DNA of 64,000 bases from Streptomyces tateyamensis (lineage in GTDB: Bacteria; Actinomycetota; Actinomycetes; Streptomycetales; Streptomycetaceae). Location: assembly GCF_003205575.1 (NCBI RefSeq), contig NZ_PYBW01000032.1, forward strand, positions 1 through 64,000, read 5' to 3'. Below, one piece after another: positions 32,907 to 41,014 of this stretch. A program made the position numbers and the translations under genes. How positions within the stretch are numbered: position 1 is the first letter of the stretch; every line of letters begins with the position of its first letter. The notes beneath the pieces are model-generated. The model saw nothing but the letters and a program-made list of their open reading frames with translations. It was not told the DNA's origin and made no database searches.

Positions 32907-33161
32907 GTGGCAACCGAGACAGGCCCCGACCAGGCTGCCGTGCCGCCGTCCGGCAAGCCCAAGCTGGACACCACCGGGGCCGAGTGGCTCTCGGCCAAGC
33001 AGGAGGACGGCTCGCCCGGCGACGTGCAGATCGCCTTCGTGGACGGCTACATCGCGATGCGGGACGGCCGGTTCCCGGACGGCCCGGTGCTGGTCTTCAC
33101 CCAGGACGAGTGGCAGGCCTTCGTGCTGGGCGCCCAGGACGGCGAGTTCGACCTGGACTGA
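32907..33161 (+). CDS. DUF397 family small protein
   Basis: 84 residues containing the DUF397-type core (GAEWLSAKQEDGSPGDVQIAFVDGYIAMRDGRFPDGPVLVFTQDEWQAFVLGAQDGEFD). In streptomycetes DUF397 proteins usually pair with an upstream XRE-family regulator such as BldB/WhiJ-type sets. No such regulator is adjacent, so this copy stands alone. GTG start with GGGAGGAG 7 bases upstream. Followed by a long hairpin terminator, so it is probably monocistronic. Confidence 0.88.
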   Translation: MATETGPDQAAVPPSGKPKLDTTGAEWLSAKQEDGSPGDVQIAFVDGYIAMRDGRFPDGPVLVFTQDEWQAFVLGAQDGEFDLD

Positions 33162-33175
33162 ACTCGGCAGACCCG

Positions 33176-33233
33176 AAACGGACAGGCGCCGTGCCGACCG
33201 CCCCCACGCGGTCGTGCACGGCGCCTGCCGTTT
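33176..33233. terminator. long stem-loop terminator after the DUF397 gene
   Basis: AAACGG-ACAGGCGCCGTGC-CGACCG pairs with CGGTCG-TGCACGGCGCCTG-CCGTTT, nearly 24 bp with one-base bulges, loop near 33201-33208. It starts 14 bases after the stop. The ends give a short U tract on the plus strand, which supports intrinsic termination. Confidence 0.88.
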
Positions 33234-33450
33234 GACCCGGTTCGCGACACCGGGTTGTTCTCCCGTGGTTCCCCGGACCGGCCCGTGCGAGCCGACCGTC
33301 GCCGGGAGGCGGCGGCGGGGCCGAAGCCCAGGCCGCCGGTGCCCGGGATCCGAACGCCCCCACGCGTCGGTGTCCCGGGCGTGGTCCACGGGCGCGACAG
33401 AGTCGGGGAACCCGTGAACCAGGCTTTGGGTGAAAGGGAAAGGTGGAACC

Positions 33451-33642
33451 GTGAAGTACCGGAGCTTGCAGCGGCCGAACCACGAAGTGCCACAGGGAGA
33501 CATGGGCGCACGCAAATGCGCCACAGCAGGCCACCCCCACGTGGACTCGCGTCCACAGCAGCTGCCGTACAGCGCGACCGTAGCCCGGACGGTTGCTCAG
33601 CGTCAACATTCGTCTCGGAGCGTGGAGCTCGCGCGTTTGTGA
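33451..33642 (+). CDS. unrecognised small open frame
   Basis: 63 codons from a GTG preceded by AAAGGTGG, giving a basic His/Gln-rich peptide (VKYRSLQRPNHEVPQGDMG at the start). It matches no family I know, and codon third-position GC is weaker than in neighbouring genes. It lies in a 470-base gap (33234-33704) where nothing else is recognisable. It may be real, a non-coding RNA or chance; an in-frame GTG at 33430 is an alternative start. Confidence 0.2.
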   Translation: MKYRSLQRPNHEVPQGDMGARKCATAGHPHVDSRPQQLPYSATVARTVAQRQHSSRSVELARL

Positions 33643-33704
33643 ACGCGGCTTGAACACCACCGCCCCGTGCGGGCGTGCGCCGGGTCGGCACGTACGATGG
33701 CGGC

Positions 33705-34199
33705 ATGTCTTTTCTCCGCCGACGTTCCGGCACCCCAGCGGGACCGGACTTCGACGTGCTCGCGATGGACCCGGGTGACTGGCCCGGCCTGTTCGGCGCC
33801 GCCGTGATGACCGGTCCGGACGGCTCCTGCCAGGGCATCTTCCTGCGGTACGACCTGTTCGGCGGGCGCGGCCCGGCGATGTTCATCGGCAACCTGCCCG
33901 AGGGCTCGCCGGCCCGGGACACCCCGGACGGCGTCCCGTTCGAGGTCAGACAGCTGCTCCAGGCCCTGGAGGTCGAGGAGCCGGTGGAGTTCGTCTCCGC
34001 CGAGGACTTCCCGGTGATGCTGCGGGACGACCTGCTGATCGTGAAGAAGGTCAAGGTCTCCGAGGGGCGGGTGTTCTGCGCCCAGTTCGACCGCAGTGAC
34101 CAGGTCCAGGTGACCATCGCGTCCTGGGACCGGCCGATCGCGGACGACCTGTACCAGCTGCTCAAGCCGCTGCCCGGCGAGATGTTCCAGCAGGGCTGA
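33705..34199 (+). CDS. conserved hypothetical protein
   Basis: 164 residues with good codon bias. Sequence starts MSFLRRRSGTPAGPDFDVLAMDPGDWPGLFGAAVM; it is acidic, without signal peptide or membrane helix, and of mixed alpha/beta look. I recognise no domain. TACGAT (33693-33698) lies 6 bases before the ATG and no ribosome site is present, so it is probably translated from a leaderless mRNA. The acyl-CoA dehydrogenase gene 90 bases downstream has its own ribosome site. Confidence 0.75.
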   Translation: MSFLRRRSGTPAGPDFDVLAMDPGDWPGLFGAAVMTGPDGSCQGIFLRYDLFGGRGPAMFIGNLPEGSPARDTPDGVPFEVRQLLQALEVEEPVEFVSAEDFPVMLRDDLLIVKKVKVSEGRVFCAQFDRSDQVQVTIASWDRPIADDLYQLLKPLPGEMFQQG

Positions 34200-34289
34200 G
34201 CAGCCCGGGTCCGCGTCGGGTCAAGACGCTTTCGCGCCGACGTTTTCTTTTCCCGGCGGCACCGCCCGTCGGCCTCCGGAGGCAGCGCC

Positions 34290-35399
34290 ATGACCGACAC
34301 ACTGTCAACTCCCGTACCACCGGCGGCCGTGCTGCCCCGGGTGGTCGACCTGCTGGCTGCCCGGGCCGAGGAGCACGACCGGGACGCGACCTTCCCGTAC
34401 CAGGGCATCGAGGCGGTGCACGAGGCCGGCCTGCTCACGCTGACCGTCGGCCGGCGCTACGGCGGGCCGGGCGCGCCGCTGCTGGACACCGTCCGGGTGC
34501 TGGCCGAACTCGGCCGCGGCGACGCCTCGGTCGCCCTGCTCACCGCCTTCACCCTGCTGAGCCACGCCGAGCAGGACCGCACCGGGAGCTGGCCCGCCGC
34601 GCTCTACCGCCGGCTGCTCACCGAGTCCCGGCGCGGGCCGGCCCTGGTCACCACGGTGGGCGGTGAGCCCGGCGCCCCGGTGGTCGCCGCGCGCGACGCG
34701 GCCGGCTGGCGGCTGACCGGCCGGGTGACCGGCTGCACCGGCGCCGAGGCGCTGGCCTGGATCGCGGTCCGTGCGGTCACCGACGAGCCGCAGCCCAGGA
34801 CCGGGGTGTTCGTGCTGCGCGGCGAGTGCGAGGGCATCGAGGTGGACCCGGTCTGGGACCAGCTCGGGCTGCGGGCCAGTGTCGGCCACGACCTGGTGCT
34901 GGCCGGCGCCCGGGTCGCCGAGGAGCTGGCGCTCGGACTGCGCCCGGCGGACGCCGAGCCGGAGCCGGCCGAGGCGCTGGACGCCGCCTGGCGGGACCTG
35001 GCGCTGGCCGCCGTGCAGCTCGGGGTGGGCCGGGCCGCGCGGGACTGGCTGGTGGCCCGCCCCGGCCCGGTCGACCCGGTCGCGGTCGGCGAACTGGAGT
35101 GCGCGCTGGTCGGGGCGGAGGAGTTGCTGCTGGGCCTGGCCGGGCGGATCGACGCGGGCGAGGCGGAGGCGGTGCGGCGCAGCGGCCCGGTGCAGCTGCT
35201 GGCCGCCAGAGCGGTGCTGGACGCCGTCCGGGCCGCGGTGGAGCTGGCCGGTGGGGCGGGGCTGAGCCGGCGTCACCCGTTGGAGCGTCAGCTGCGCGAC
35301 GTGCTCAGCGCCCGCCCGCACGGCCGGCCCGCCCGCGCGGTGCTGGACCGGGCCGGCCGGACCGCACTGGCCCGGGCCCCGAAGCCGCGCGGGCGGTAG
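34290..35399 (+). CDS. acyl-CoA dehydrogenase family protein
   Basis: 369 residues. N-terminal helical domain (FPYQGIEAVHEAGLLTLTVGRRYGGPGA, LAELGRGDASVALLTAF), central beta domain (WRLTGRVTGCTGAEALAWIAVRA), and C-terminal helical bundle (AAVELAGGAGLSRRHPLERQLRDVLSA) follow the acyl-CoA dehydrogenase plan. The final segment fits the FAD/substrate region of the family. It may oxidise an acyl-CoA or act as a flavin-dependent monooxygenase; substrate unknown. GGAGG lies 7 bases before the ATG. It converges with the APH-like gene 12 bases away. Confidence 0.85.
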   Translation: MTDTLSTPVPPAAVLPRVVDLLAARAEEHDRDATFPYQGIEAVHEAGLLTLTVGRRYGGPGAPLLDTVRVLAELGRGDASVALLTAFTLLSHAEQDRTGSWPAALYRRLLTESRRGPALVTTVGGEPGAPVVAARDAAGWRLTGRVTGCTGAEALAWIAVRAVTDEPQPRTGVFVLRGECEGIEVDPVWDQLGLRASVGHDLVLAGARVAEELALGLRPADAEPEPAEALDAAWRDLALAAVQLGVGRAARDWLVARPGPVDPVAVGELECALVGAEELLLGLAGRIDAGEAEAVRRSGPVQLLAARAVLDAVRAAVELAGGAGLSRRHPLERQLRDVLSARPHGRPARAVLDRAGRTALARAPKPRGR

Positions 35400-35411
35400 C
35401 CCCGGCGGCGG

Positions 35412-36566
35412 TCAGCGGGTGCCGACCGCGGCCCGGACGGCGCGCCGGGCCAGCGCCGCGTCCTCGTACAGCCGACGGATCATCAGCCGGGCCTCCTCGC
35501 CCGCGCCCGGCACGTCGTGGATCCGCAGCTCGCGCATCAGCACCAGGACCAGGTTGACCAGGAAGGAGTCCCGGGCCAGCGTGCCGCCGGCCTGGGCCAG
35601 CTGGCTGATCTGCCGACGGGCCGCGGTGTCCCCGGAGAGCACGCTCCACAGCACCGCCAGGTCGTACCCGGGCAGGTACCAGCCGGTCTGCTCCCAGTCC
35701 AGCAGCACCGGCCCCGAGGGCGCCAGCATCACGTTGGTGAGCAGTGCGTCCCCGTGGTTGAGCTGCCAGTTGGTGTGCCCCAGGCCGTGCATCAGCTGCC
35801 GCAGGTCGCTCGCGTCCCGGTCGGTGAGCTGGCCGACCGAGTGGTAGCGGCCGATCTCGAACTGGTAGTCCAGCGGCTGCTGGAACACGTCGGTCGGCGG
35901 GCACCACAGGTTCAGGCCGCGCACCGCGCCGAGGATCGCGCGCACCTCGCCGGGGGTCGGGGCGTTGGCCGGGTGGCGCTCGATCGCCGCCGGGCGGCCG
36001 GGGATCCGCTCCATCACCAGGACGCAGCGGTCGTGGTCGGCCGCGACCAGGCGGGGCATCCGGACCGGCGGGCGGTGGCGGACGAAGGCCCGGTAGACGG
36101 CCACCTCGCGGCGGAACCGGTCCACCAGGAGGCCCCGCCGGTCGGCCTGCACGGCCTGCGGGTTGAGGCACTTGGCGACCACCGCGGTGCGGCCGATCAG
36201 GCCGGTGACAAGGATGTGCGCGCCCTCCTGGCGGAGCACCTGGCGCGGCGAGAACGCGGGACATATCCGGGTGATCTGGGCCAGCGCCGCCTTCACGGCC
36301 GGGGTGGCCAGCGCGGCGTTGTCCACCTTGCCCCAGTTGCCGGCCACCCCGGCGGGGGAGCTGCCGTAGCCGGTGGCGGGCTGGGGCACGCGGGGTCGCA
36401 GCAGGCGCTCACCGGCGCGCGGGACGAACCCGGGTGCCTCGATGCGCCCGGCGGGGCGGGCGGGGACGGCGGGCTTCGCCACGGGCCGGCGGACCGCCAC
36501 CGGGGCCGGCGGGCGCTGGGCGGTGCCGGTGCGGGGCGCGGTGGGGGAAGTCGCTGAGGAGTACAT
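35412..36566 (-). CDS. aminoglycoside phosphotransferase (APH)-like kinase
   Basis: 384 residues. About 95 Pro/Ala/Arg-rich residues precede a protein-kinase-like fold: VVAKCLN with the ATP lysine, VLVMERIPGRPAA at the hinge, the catalytic loop NHGDALLTNVML (Brenner-type HGD...N), and LLDWEQTGWYLPGYDLAVLW for the metal-binding Asp. All catalytic residues are present. Such enzymes phosphorylate aminoglycosides, choline, homoserine or similar alcohols. The disordered N-terminus and the location beside developmental-type genes argue for a housekeeping or regulatory substrate rather than resistance. GGAAGGG lies 12 bases upstream. Confidence 0.85.
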   Translation of the reverse strand: MYSSATSPTAPRTGTAQRPPAPVAVRRPVAKPAVPARPAGRIEAPGFVPRAGERLLRPRVPQPATGYGSSPAGVAGNWGKVDNAALATPAVKAALAQITRICPAFSPRQVLRQEGAHILVTGLIGRTAVVAKCLNPQAVQADRRGLLVDRFRREVAVYRAFVRHRPPVRMPRLVAADHDRCVLVMERIPGRPAAIERHPANAPTPGEVRAILGAVRGLNLWCPPTDVFQQPLDYQFEIGRYHSVGQLTDRDASDLRQLMHGLGHTNWQLNHGDALLTNVMLAPSGPVLLDWEQTGWYLPGYDLAVLWSVLSGDTAARRQISQLAQAGGTLARDSFLVNLVLVLMRELRIHDVPGAGEEARLMIRRLYEDAALARRAVRAAVGTR

Positions 36567-37086
36567 GAGGAGGAGGGATTCCCTTCCTTGCCGACGGCAT
36601 ATGCGAGCCAAGGCGGCGGCCCTGACTTGATCAGTCCTGTGCGTGCGCCGGGAGCAGCGGGGGCAGGCTCCGGCACACTGGTGCTCCGTTGGTGCCTCGG
36701 TTCCGGCGCGGGTCCGCCTGCGGGTGGGGCGGGCGGACCGGCCGGCCCGGGCGGTGCGCCGAGCGCCGGACCCGGCCGTTCGGTCCGTCCGCGCACCCTG
36801 GGGAATGCGCTGGTCGATCCGGTCGGCCGGGCTCGGCGCCAGGCGCGCCACCCGTCCGCGCCACCCCCTCCGCAAAGCCGCCGAGGCGGCCGCGGGCAGC
36901 CCCCGGATCGCTCCGGGGCCCGCAATCCCGGGCCTTTCGGCCCGGGGTGAGGTGGCGCATCTCTACCTGACACCCGGCTGCCACTGGCTATCGACATGGC
37001 GCCCCCTGGCGGACCCTGGCGAATGCTCGCGTGGCACATGACACCCCGTTAGGCTCGAACCCAGCCGATGCACCTGGGGGCTTGAC
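36567..37086. other. 520-base intergenic region between the APH-like and NsdA/NsdB-like genes
   Basis: Open frames here lack domains and look like chance in GC-rich DNA. Visible elements are an AT-rich GCATATGC palindrome at 36597-36604, just upstream of the APH-like start, and the hairpin CCCGGGCC-TTTC-GGCCCGGG at 36927-36946. The ribosome site (GGGGG) of the next gene lies at its end. The divergent promoters for the two genes are expected here. Confidence 0.5.
36927..36946. repeat. 8-bp perfect hairpin upstream of the NsdA/NsdB-like gene
   Basis: CCCGGGCC (36927-36934), loop TTTC, GGCCCGGG (36939-36946). A second, weaker hairpin (CCCCGG...CCGGGG) lies 20 bases to the left. They may be a 5' UTR structure or a terminator remnant. 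Confidence 0.5.
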
Positions 37087-38565
37087 GTGAGCAGGGAACC
37101 CAACACCCGACTCGCCGACCTGTTCGGACTGACCGGTTGGTCCAAGGGCGAACTGGCCAGGCTGGTCAACCGGCGCGGTGCCGCGATGGGCCAGCAGCAG
37201 CTGGCCACCGACACCTCTCGGGTGCGGCGGTGGATCGAGCAGGGGGAGATCCCGCGCGATCCGGTGCCCCGGGTGCTGGCTGCCGTGTTCACCGAGCGGC
37301 TCGGCCGAGTCGTGTCCATCGAGGACCTCGGGCTGGTGCGGCACCGGCAGTTGGGCGCGGCCCCGGCGCACTGCGGCGAGGCCGGTCGGCCGGAGCGGAC
37401 GGCTCAGATCCTCACCGAGTTCACGGGAATGGATCTCATGCTCAACCGACGCGGACAGACGGGCAGCCAGCACGATCGCGGTTCGGCGCTGCCGGGCCCC
37501 GAGGCCGTCCCCGACTCCCTCTACGCCTGGCTCAGCGGCGAGACCGTGGCCCGGGTCGCCGCCCGGGCCCCGCGCAGCATGGTCGGCGGTGCCGCCGGTG
37601 CTCCGCTGCTCGACGTCTACGAGCCCGGGCCGGTCGGCGCCCAGGAGGTGGAGTCGCTGGAGCTGGCCTTCGAGGTCTTCCGCTCCTGGGACGCCTCGCG
37701 CGGCGGCGGTCTGCAGCGCAAGGCCGTGATCGGCCAACTGAACGAGGTGGGCGGTCTGCTGACTCACCCTCACCCGCCCGAGCTGGCCCGCCGGCTCTGG
37801 CTGGTGGCGTCCAACCTGGCCTCCCTGGCCGGGTGGATGTCGCACGACGTGGGCCTGGAGGCCGCCGCCCAGCGCTACTTCGTGATCTCCGCGCAGGCCG
37901 CCAAGGAGGCCGGCGACCGGGAGCGGGCCGGCGAGTCGGTTTCGCGCTGCGCCCGCCAGCTGCTGCACCACGGGCGCGGCGGCGAGGCCTTGGACCTGAT
38001 GAAGCTGGCCCGGGCCGGCGCCGGGCCGGGCATGGCGCCGCGCACCCGCGCCATGCTCAACGCGGTGGAGGCCTGGGCACAGGCCACCCTGGGCAACACC
38101 CGCGAGGTGCACCGGCTGCTCGGCGAGGCCGAGGACTGCTACGCCAAGGACCGGGACGAGCCGCAGCCGGCCTGGTCGCGCACCTTCAACGAGGTCGAGC
38201 TGAACGGGATGTCCTCGCTGGTCTACCGGACCCTGGCCGAGCACGACCCGGGCGCCGCCGAGCGGGCCGAGCGCCACGTGCTGACCTCGATGCGGCTGCG
38301 GGTCGAGCAGGGCAACGAGCGGTCCGGCGCGCTGGACCACGTGACACTCGCCTCGGTGCACTGGATCGCCGGCCAGCCGGAGGCGGCGCAGGCCCAGGTG
38401 GAGCTGGTGCTGGAGAAGATCGACGCGATCTCCTCGCTCCGCACCTGGGACCGGCTGGAGAAGATGTACCGGCTCAGCGACCGGTACCAGTCGCTGCCCG
38501 CGGTGGGCGAGCTGCGGGAACGAATCAGGGCGGCGGTGCCGTCGGCCCGCCGCCCTGCGCAGTAG
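37087..38565 (+). CDS. NsdA/NsdB-like developmental regulator
   Basis: 492 residues. The N-terminal ~90 residues resemble a helix-turn-helix-like region (GWSKGELARLVNRRGA, LATDTSRVRRWIEQGEIPRDPVPRVLAAVF). The remainder is helical with TPR-like repeats (AAAQRYFVISAQAAKEAGDRERAGESVSRCARQ and others). This layout and the N-terminal motif match the streptomycete proteins NsdA and NsdB, which were described as negative regulators of sporulation and antibiotic production. Which of the two cannot be told. GTG start has GGGGG 7 bases upstream. It is alone on its strand until the HEAT protein. Confidence 0.85.
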   Translation: MSREPNTRLADLFGLTGWSKGELARLVNRRGAAMGQQQLATDTSRVRRWIEQGEIPRDPVPRVLAAVFTERLGRVVSIEDLGLVRHRQLGAAPAHCGEAGRPERTAQILTEFTGMDLMLNRRGQTGSQHDRGSALPGPEAVPDSLYAWLSGETVARVAARAPRSMVGGAAGAPLLDVYEPGPVGAQEVESLELAFEVFRSWDASRGGGLQRKAVIGQLNEVGGLLTHPHPPELARRLWLVASNLASLAGWMSHDVGLEAAAQRYFVISAQAAKEAGDRERAGESVSRCARQLLHHGRGGEALDLMKLARAGAGPGMAPRTRAMLNAVEAWAQATLGNTREVHRLLGEAEDCYAKDRDEPQPAWSRTFNEVELNGMSSLVYRTLAEHDPGAAERAERHVLTSMRLRVEQGNERSGALDHVTLASVHWIAGQPEAAQAQVELVLEKIDAISSLRTWDRLEKMYRLSDRYQSLPAVGELRERIRAAVPSARRPAQ

Positions 38566-38580
38566 GAGCCGTCCGAGGGC

Positions 38581-38757
38581 TCAGAGGTTGTCGACGTTCG
38601 CGGTGTGCACCTGGTCCCAGGCCTCCTGGACGTAGCGCTCGCGCTCGACCAGGGAGAGCGCCGGGAAGTACTCCTTCAGGCGCTCCACCACAACCTGCTC
38701 GGGCTCGTGGCACTCGTGCAGCAGGAACGCGGCCTTGTGCAGAATCTGGCTTTCCAT
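38581..38757 (-). CDS. conserved small hypothetical protein
   Basis: 58 residues, helical and acidic: MESQILHKAAFLLHECHEP followed by VVERLKEYFPALSLVERERYVQEAWDQ. The amphipathic helices with conserved-looking Cys and Tyr suggest a real small cytoplasmic protein. GGAGGA lies 8 bases before the ATG. It ends 15 bases after the convergent NsdA/NsdB-like gene. No function recognised. Confidence 0.7.
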   Translation of the reverse strand: MESQILHKAAFLLHECHEPEQVVVERLKEYFPALSLVERERYVQEAWDQVHTANVDNL

Positions 38758-38875
38758 CGAACGGTCCTCCGTATGGTGCAGGTCCGCCCTGTGCCGACAC
38801 TGCGGCACGAAGCATATGTGCGCCGCACGGCAAGCATTCGTGCGGGGCCGGAGAGACACGTGCGCCTGGTGGGGC

Positions 38876-39241
38876 TCAGCGGACCAGGGTGATCTCCATC
38901 CGCAGCGAGACCACCTGTCCGTCCGGCCCGAGCCGCGGCCGGCCGGTGCAGCGCACCGCGGCGGCCGGGGCCGGCCGGTGGTCCAGCCTGACCACGCCGT
39001 CCAGCGGGCGGCCGTGCACCAGTGCCGCGGTGACCATCCGGCACAGCAGCGGGCGGTCCCCGGCGAGCAGCTGGGAGGGGAGCTGGTCGAGGGTCAGCGG
39101 CCCGAGCCGCGGGTCGCGGGCCAGCACGCGGTACGCCTCGGGCGGCCAGCGCACGGCATCCTCGACCAGGTCCCACTCGACGGTCGCGGTGTCCGGCGCC
39201 GCCACGCGGGCCGTGGGGGCCACAAGGGGCGGGAGGCTCAT
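38876..39241 (-). CDS. stand-alone PAS-like domain protein
   Basis: 121 residues. After a 20-residue leader comes a PAS-fold pattern: VEWDLVEDAVRWPPEAYRVLARDP, then LAGDRPLLCRMVTAALVHGRPLDGVVRL and RPRLGPDGQVVSLRMEITLV, the last being the typical closing strand pair of PAS_3-type sensors. No output domain is attached, so it may modulate a separate protein or bind a ligand. ATG preceded by GGGAG. Its promoter region contains the GGCATATGCC palindrome at 39310-39319. Confidence 0.72.
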   Translation of the reverse strand: MSLPPLVAPTARVAAPDTATVEWDLVEDAVRWPPEAYRVLARDPRLGPLTLDQLPSQLLAGDRPLLCRMVTAALVHGRPLDGVVRLDHRPAPAAAVRCTGRPRLGPDGQVVSLRMEITLVR

Positions 39242-39309
39242 TGACCGACTGTCCCACAACGCACCGGCGCGCGGCAGGGGAACCGCAGATGTCCGTGGAA
39301 CATTCTTCG

Positions 39310-39319
39310 GGCATATGCC
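39310..39319. promoter_or_regulatory. GGCATATGCC palindrome
   Basis: Perfect 10-bp palindrome 69-78 bases upstream of the PAS-like gene. Related GCATATG sites lie upstream of the 58-residue gene (38812-38818) and of the APH-like gene (36597-36604). See the findings. The rest of 39242-39517 holds no gene. Confidence 0.35.
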
Positions 39320-39517
39320 AGGAAGGCCGTTCAACTGCGGATCCGATGGGTTGCGGAGGCGTTCCAGTCGGACTGTCCGCATTTTGTGTGCTTCTCGACG
39401 GTGCAGGCGGTAACCTACGGTGATTCCGGCGCCCGGGCGCCAACCGCACCTTGTCCATCAGCCCCCGGCGACGGAAATCCCGTTGCCACGACGACCGCCG
39501 CAACGGATGCTGACCTC

Positions 39518-40954
39518 ATGTTCGAGCCCGTGATAGCCCCCAGTGCCAGCCTCCTCGGCCTTCTGCAAAGAGGACGTGGCGACGGGCAGCTGCATGCGCT
39601 CGCTGCGGACCGTGACGAGGCTGTCGCCGCCCTGGAGGAGTGCGTCACCAGCGACCCGCGCTGTGACTGGCAGGTGGAGAACCGCTCCCTCTACTACGCC
39701 CGGGTCTACATGGACCTGGAAGCTCCGCTCGGCGGCATCGAGCAGCACCTCGCGCACCCCGACGACCTGCTGGACGACGACGAGCACCGCACCGGCCTGG
39801 CCCTGTCCGTGCTCGGCCACCTGGCCGGCTACGGCCGGCGGGACGCGCTGCTGCTGCTGCGCCAGTACGTGGCCACCGGGTCCAACTGGGCCTGGGCGCT
39901 GGACGAGCTGGCGCTGCGCGACGAGGACGCCGCGCTGCTCGCGCTGGCCCCCGCCGTGCTGGCCCGGTTCCCCGAGACCCCCGAGGGCGAGGCGAGCCTG
40001 CGGGCCGCCCTGCGCGCCGCGTACGAGCCCAAGCCCTGGCGGCTGTGGGCGGCGCACCACCCCAGGGTGGCCGCGGCCGGCGAGCAGTCGCCGTTCGACC
40101 TGTGGCAGCGCCAGTTCGACCGTGGCGCCGTGATGCCCGGTTGGAGCGTGGCCGACGTGCTGGCCTGGGCCGACCAGGTGGCGGACGACCCGCTGCAGCC
40201 CGGCGCGGTGGACCGCCGGGCGGCCGCCGCGGCGCGCTGTCTCACCTCGGTGGCCCGCCCCGAGGACCGGGAGACCCTGATCACCGCGGCCCGCGAGGGC
40301 GGCGAGGGCGCCCGCCGGGCCGCACTGCGCCACCTGGTGGACCTGGACGACCCGGCGCTGCCCGAGCTGATCGAGACCGCCGCCGGCCACGCGGACGCGC
40401 GGGTGGTGCGTGCCGCCCTCGAGACCCTGCCCCGGATGCGCGGCCCCCGGGCACTGGCCAGCGCCCGCCGCTGGGCCGACCCCGCCACCGGCGGCGCCGA
40501 CAGCGCACTCGGCGAGGCGGCGGTGCTGCTGCTGGCCGACATCGGCGAGCCGATCGACGCGCCCGCCGTGGTGGCCGGCCTGCGCCGCTGGGTGCTCGAG
40601 CACGGGGTCCGCGGGGCGGGCCTGGCGACCCTGGTCGACGGTGCGGGGCGGCTGGCCGCCGCGGACGCCGTGCCGACCCTGCGCCACGTCTACGGCGAGG
40701 CGGCCTCCTCCGACCTGCGCGGCCGCGCCGCCCAGGCGCTGGCCCGGACCGACCGCTACTTCGCCTGCGGCCCCGCGGTGGAGTGCCTGTGGGACTGCGA
40801 GGAGGCCACCAGGGAACTGGCGGCCCGCCATGTGGTCACCACCGGCGACGCCCGGGTCCTGGAACGCCTGCGCCGCCTGGCCGCCGACCCCGCCGAAGAG
40901 GCCGAGGTCCACGCAGCAGTCCGCGGCCGCCTCACCTCCCGCGAACGCTCCTAG
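39518..40954 (+). CDS. HEAT-repeat protein
   Basis: 478 residues composed of helical pairs of the HEAT/PBS-lyase type, e.g. GEGARRAALRHLVDLDDPALPELIETAAGHADARVVRAALETL and SSDLRGRAAQALARTDRYFACGPAVECLWDCEEATRELAARHVVTTGDARVLERLRRLA. These superhelices bind proteins. The N-terminal ~40 residues lead in with LLGLLQRGRGDGQLHALAADRDEAVAAL. The ATG at 39518 is chosen because earlier in-frame starts lie in sequence without coding character. No enzyme domain is attached. Confidence 0.82.
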   Translation: MFEPVIAPSASLLGLLQRGRGDGQLHALAADRDEAVAALEECVTSDPRCDWQVENRSLYYARVYMDLEAPLGGIEQHLAHPDDLLDDDEHRTGLALSVLGHLAGYGRRDALLLLRQYVATGSNWAWALDELALRDEDAALLALAPAVLARFPETPEGEASLRAALRAAYEPKPWRLWAAHHPRVAAAGEQSPFDLWQRQFDRGAVMPGWSVADVLAWADQVADDPLQPGAVDRRAAAAARCLTSVARPEDRETLITAAREGGEGARRAALRHLVDLDDPALPELIETAAGHADARVVRAALETLPRMRGPRALASARRWADPATGGADSALGEAAVLLLADIGEPIDAPAVVAGLRRWVLEHGVRGAGLATLVDGAGRLAAADAVPTLRHVYGEAASSDLRGRAAQALARTDRYFACGPAVECLWDCEEATRELAARHVVTTGDARVLERLRRLAADPAEEAEVHAAVRGRLTSRERS

Positions 40955-41014
40955 GGCTACCCGCCTCGGCGGGGCCCGCTGGTCCGGTGGACCTCCTGGG
41001 ACACCAGCGGTGCA

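Noticed and set aside
29847..33524. A 1225-codon minus-strand open frame spanning the NodB-like, SDR and DhaM genes
   Set aside because: The three genes have recognisable folds in other frames; this frame is Arg/Gly/Ala-rich noise.
35412..36566. Aminoglycoside resistance gene
   Set aside because: The APH fold is clear, but the long disordered N-terminus, lack of resistance context and the family's broad substrates do not support naming a resistance function.
36588..36950. 120-codon plus-strand frame between the APH-like and NsdA/NsdB-like genes
   Set aside because: Gly/Pro/Arg/Ala-rich translation, no ribosome site, crosses the hairpins at 36900-36946 and shows no domain.
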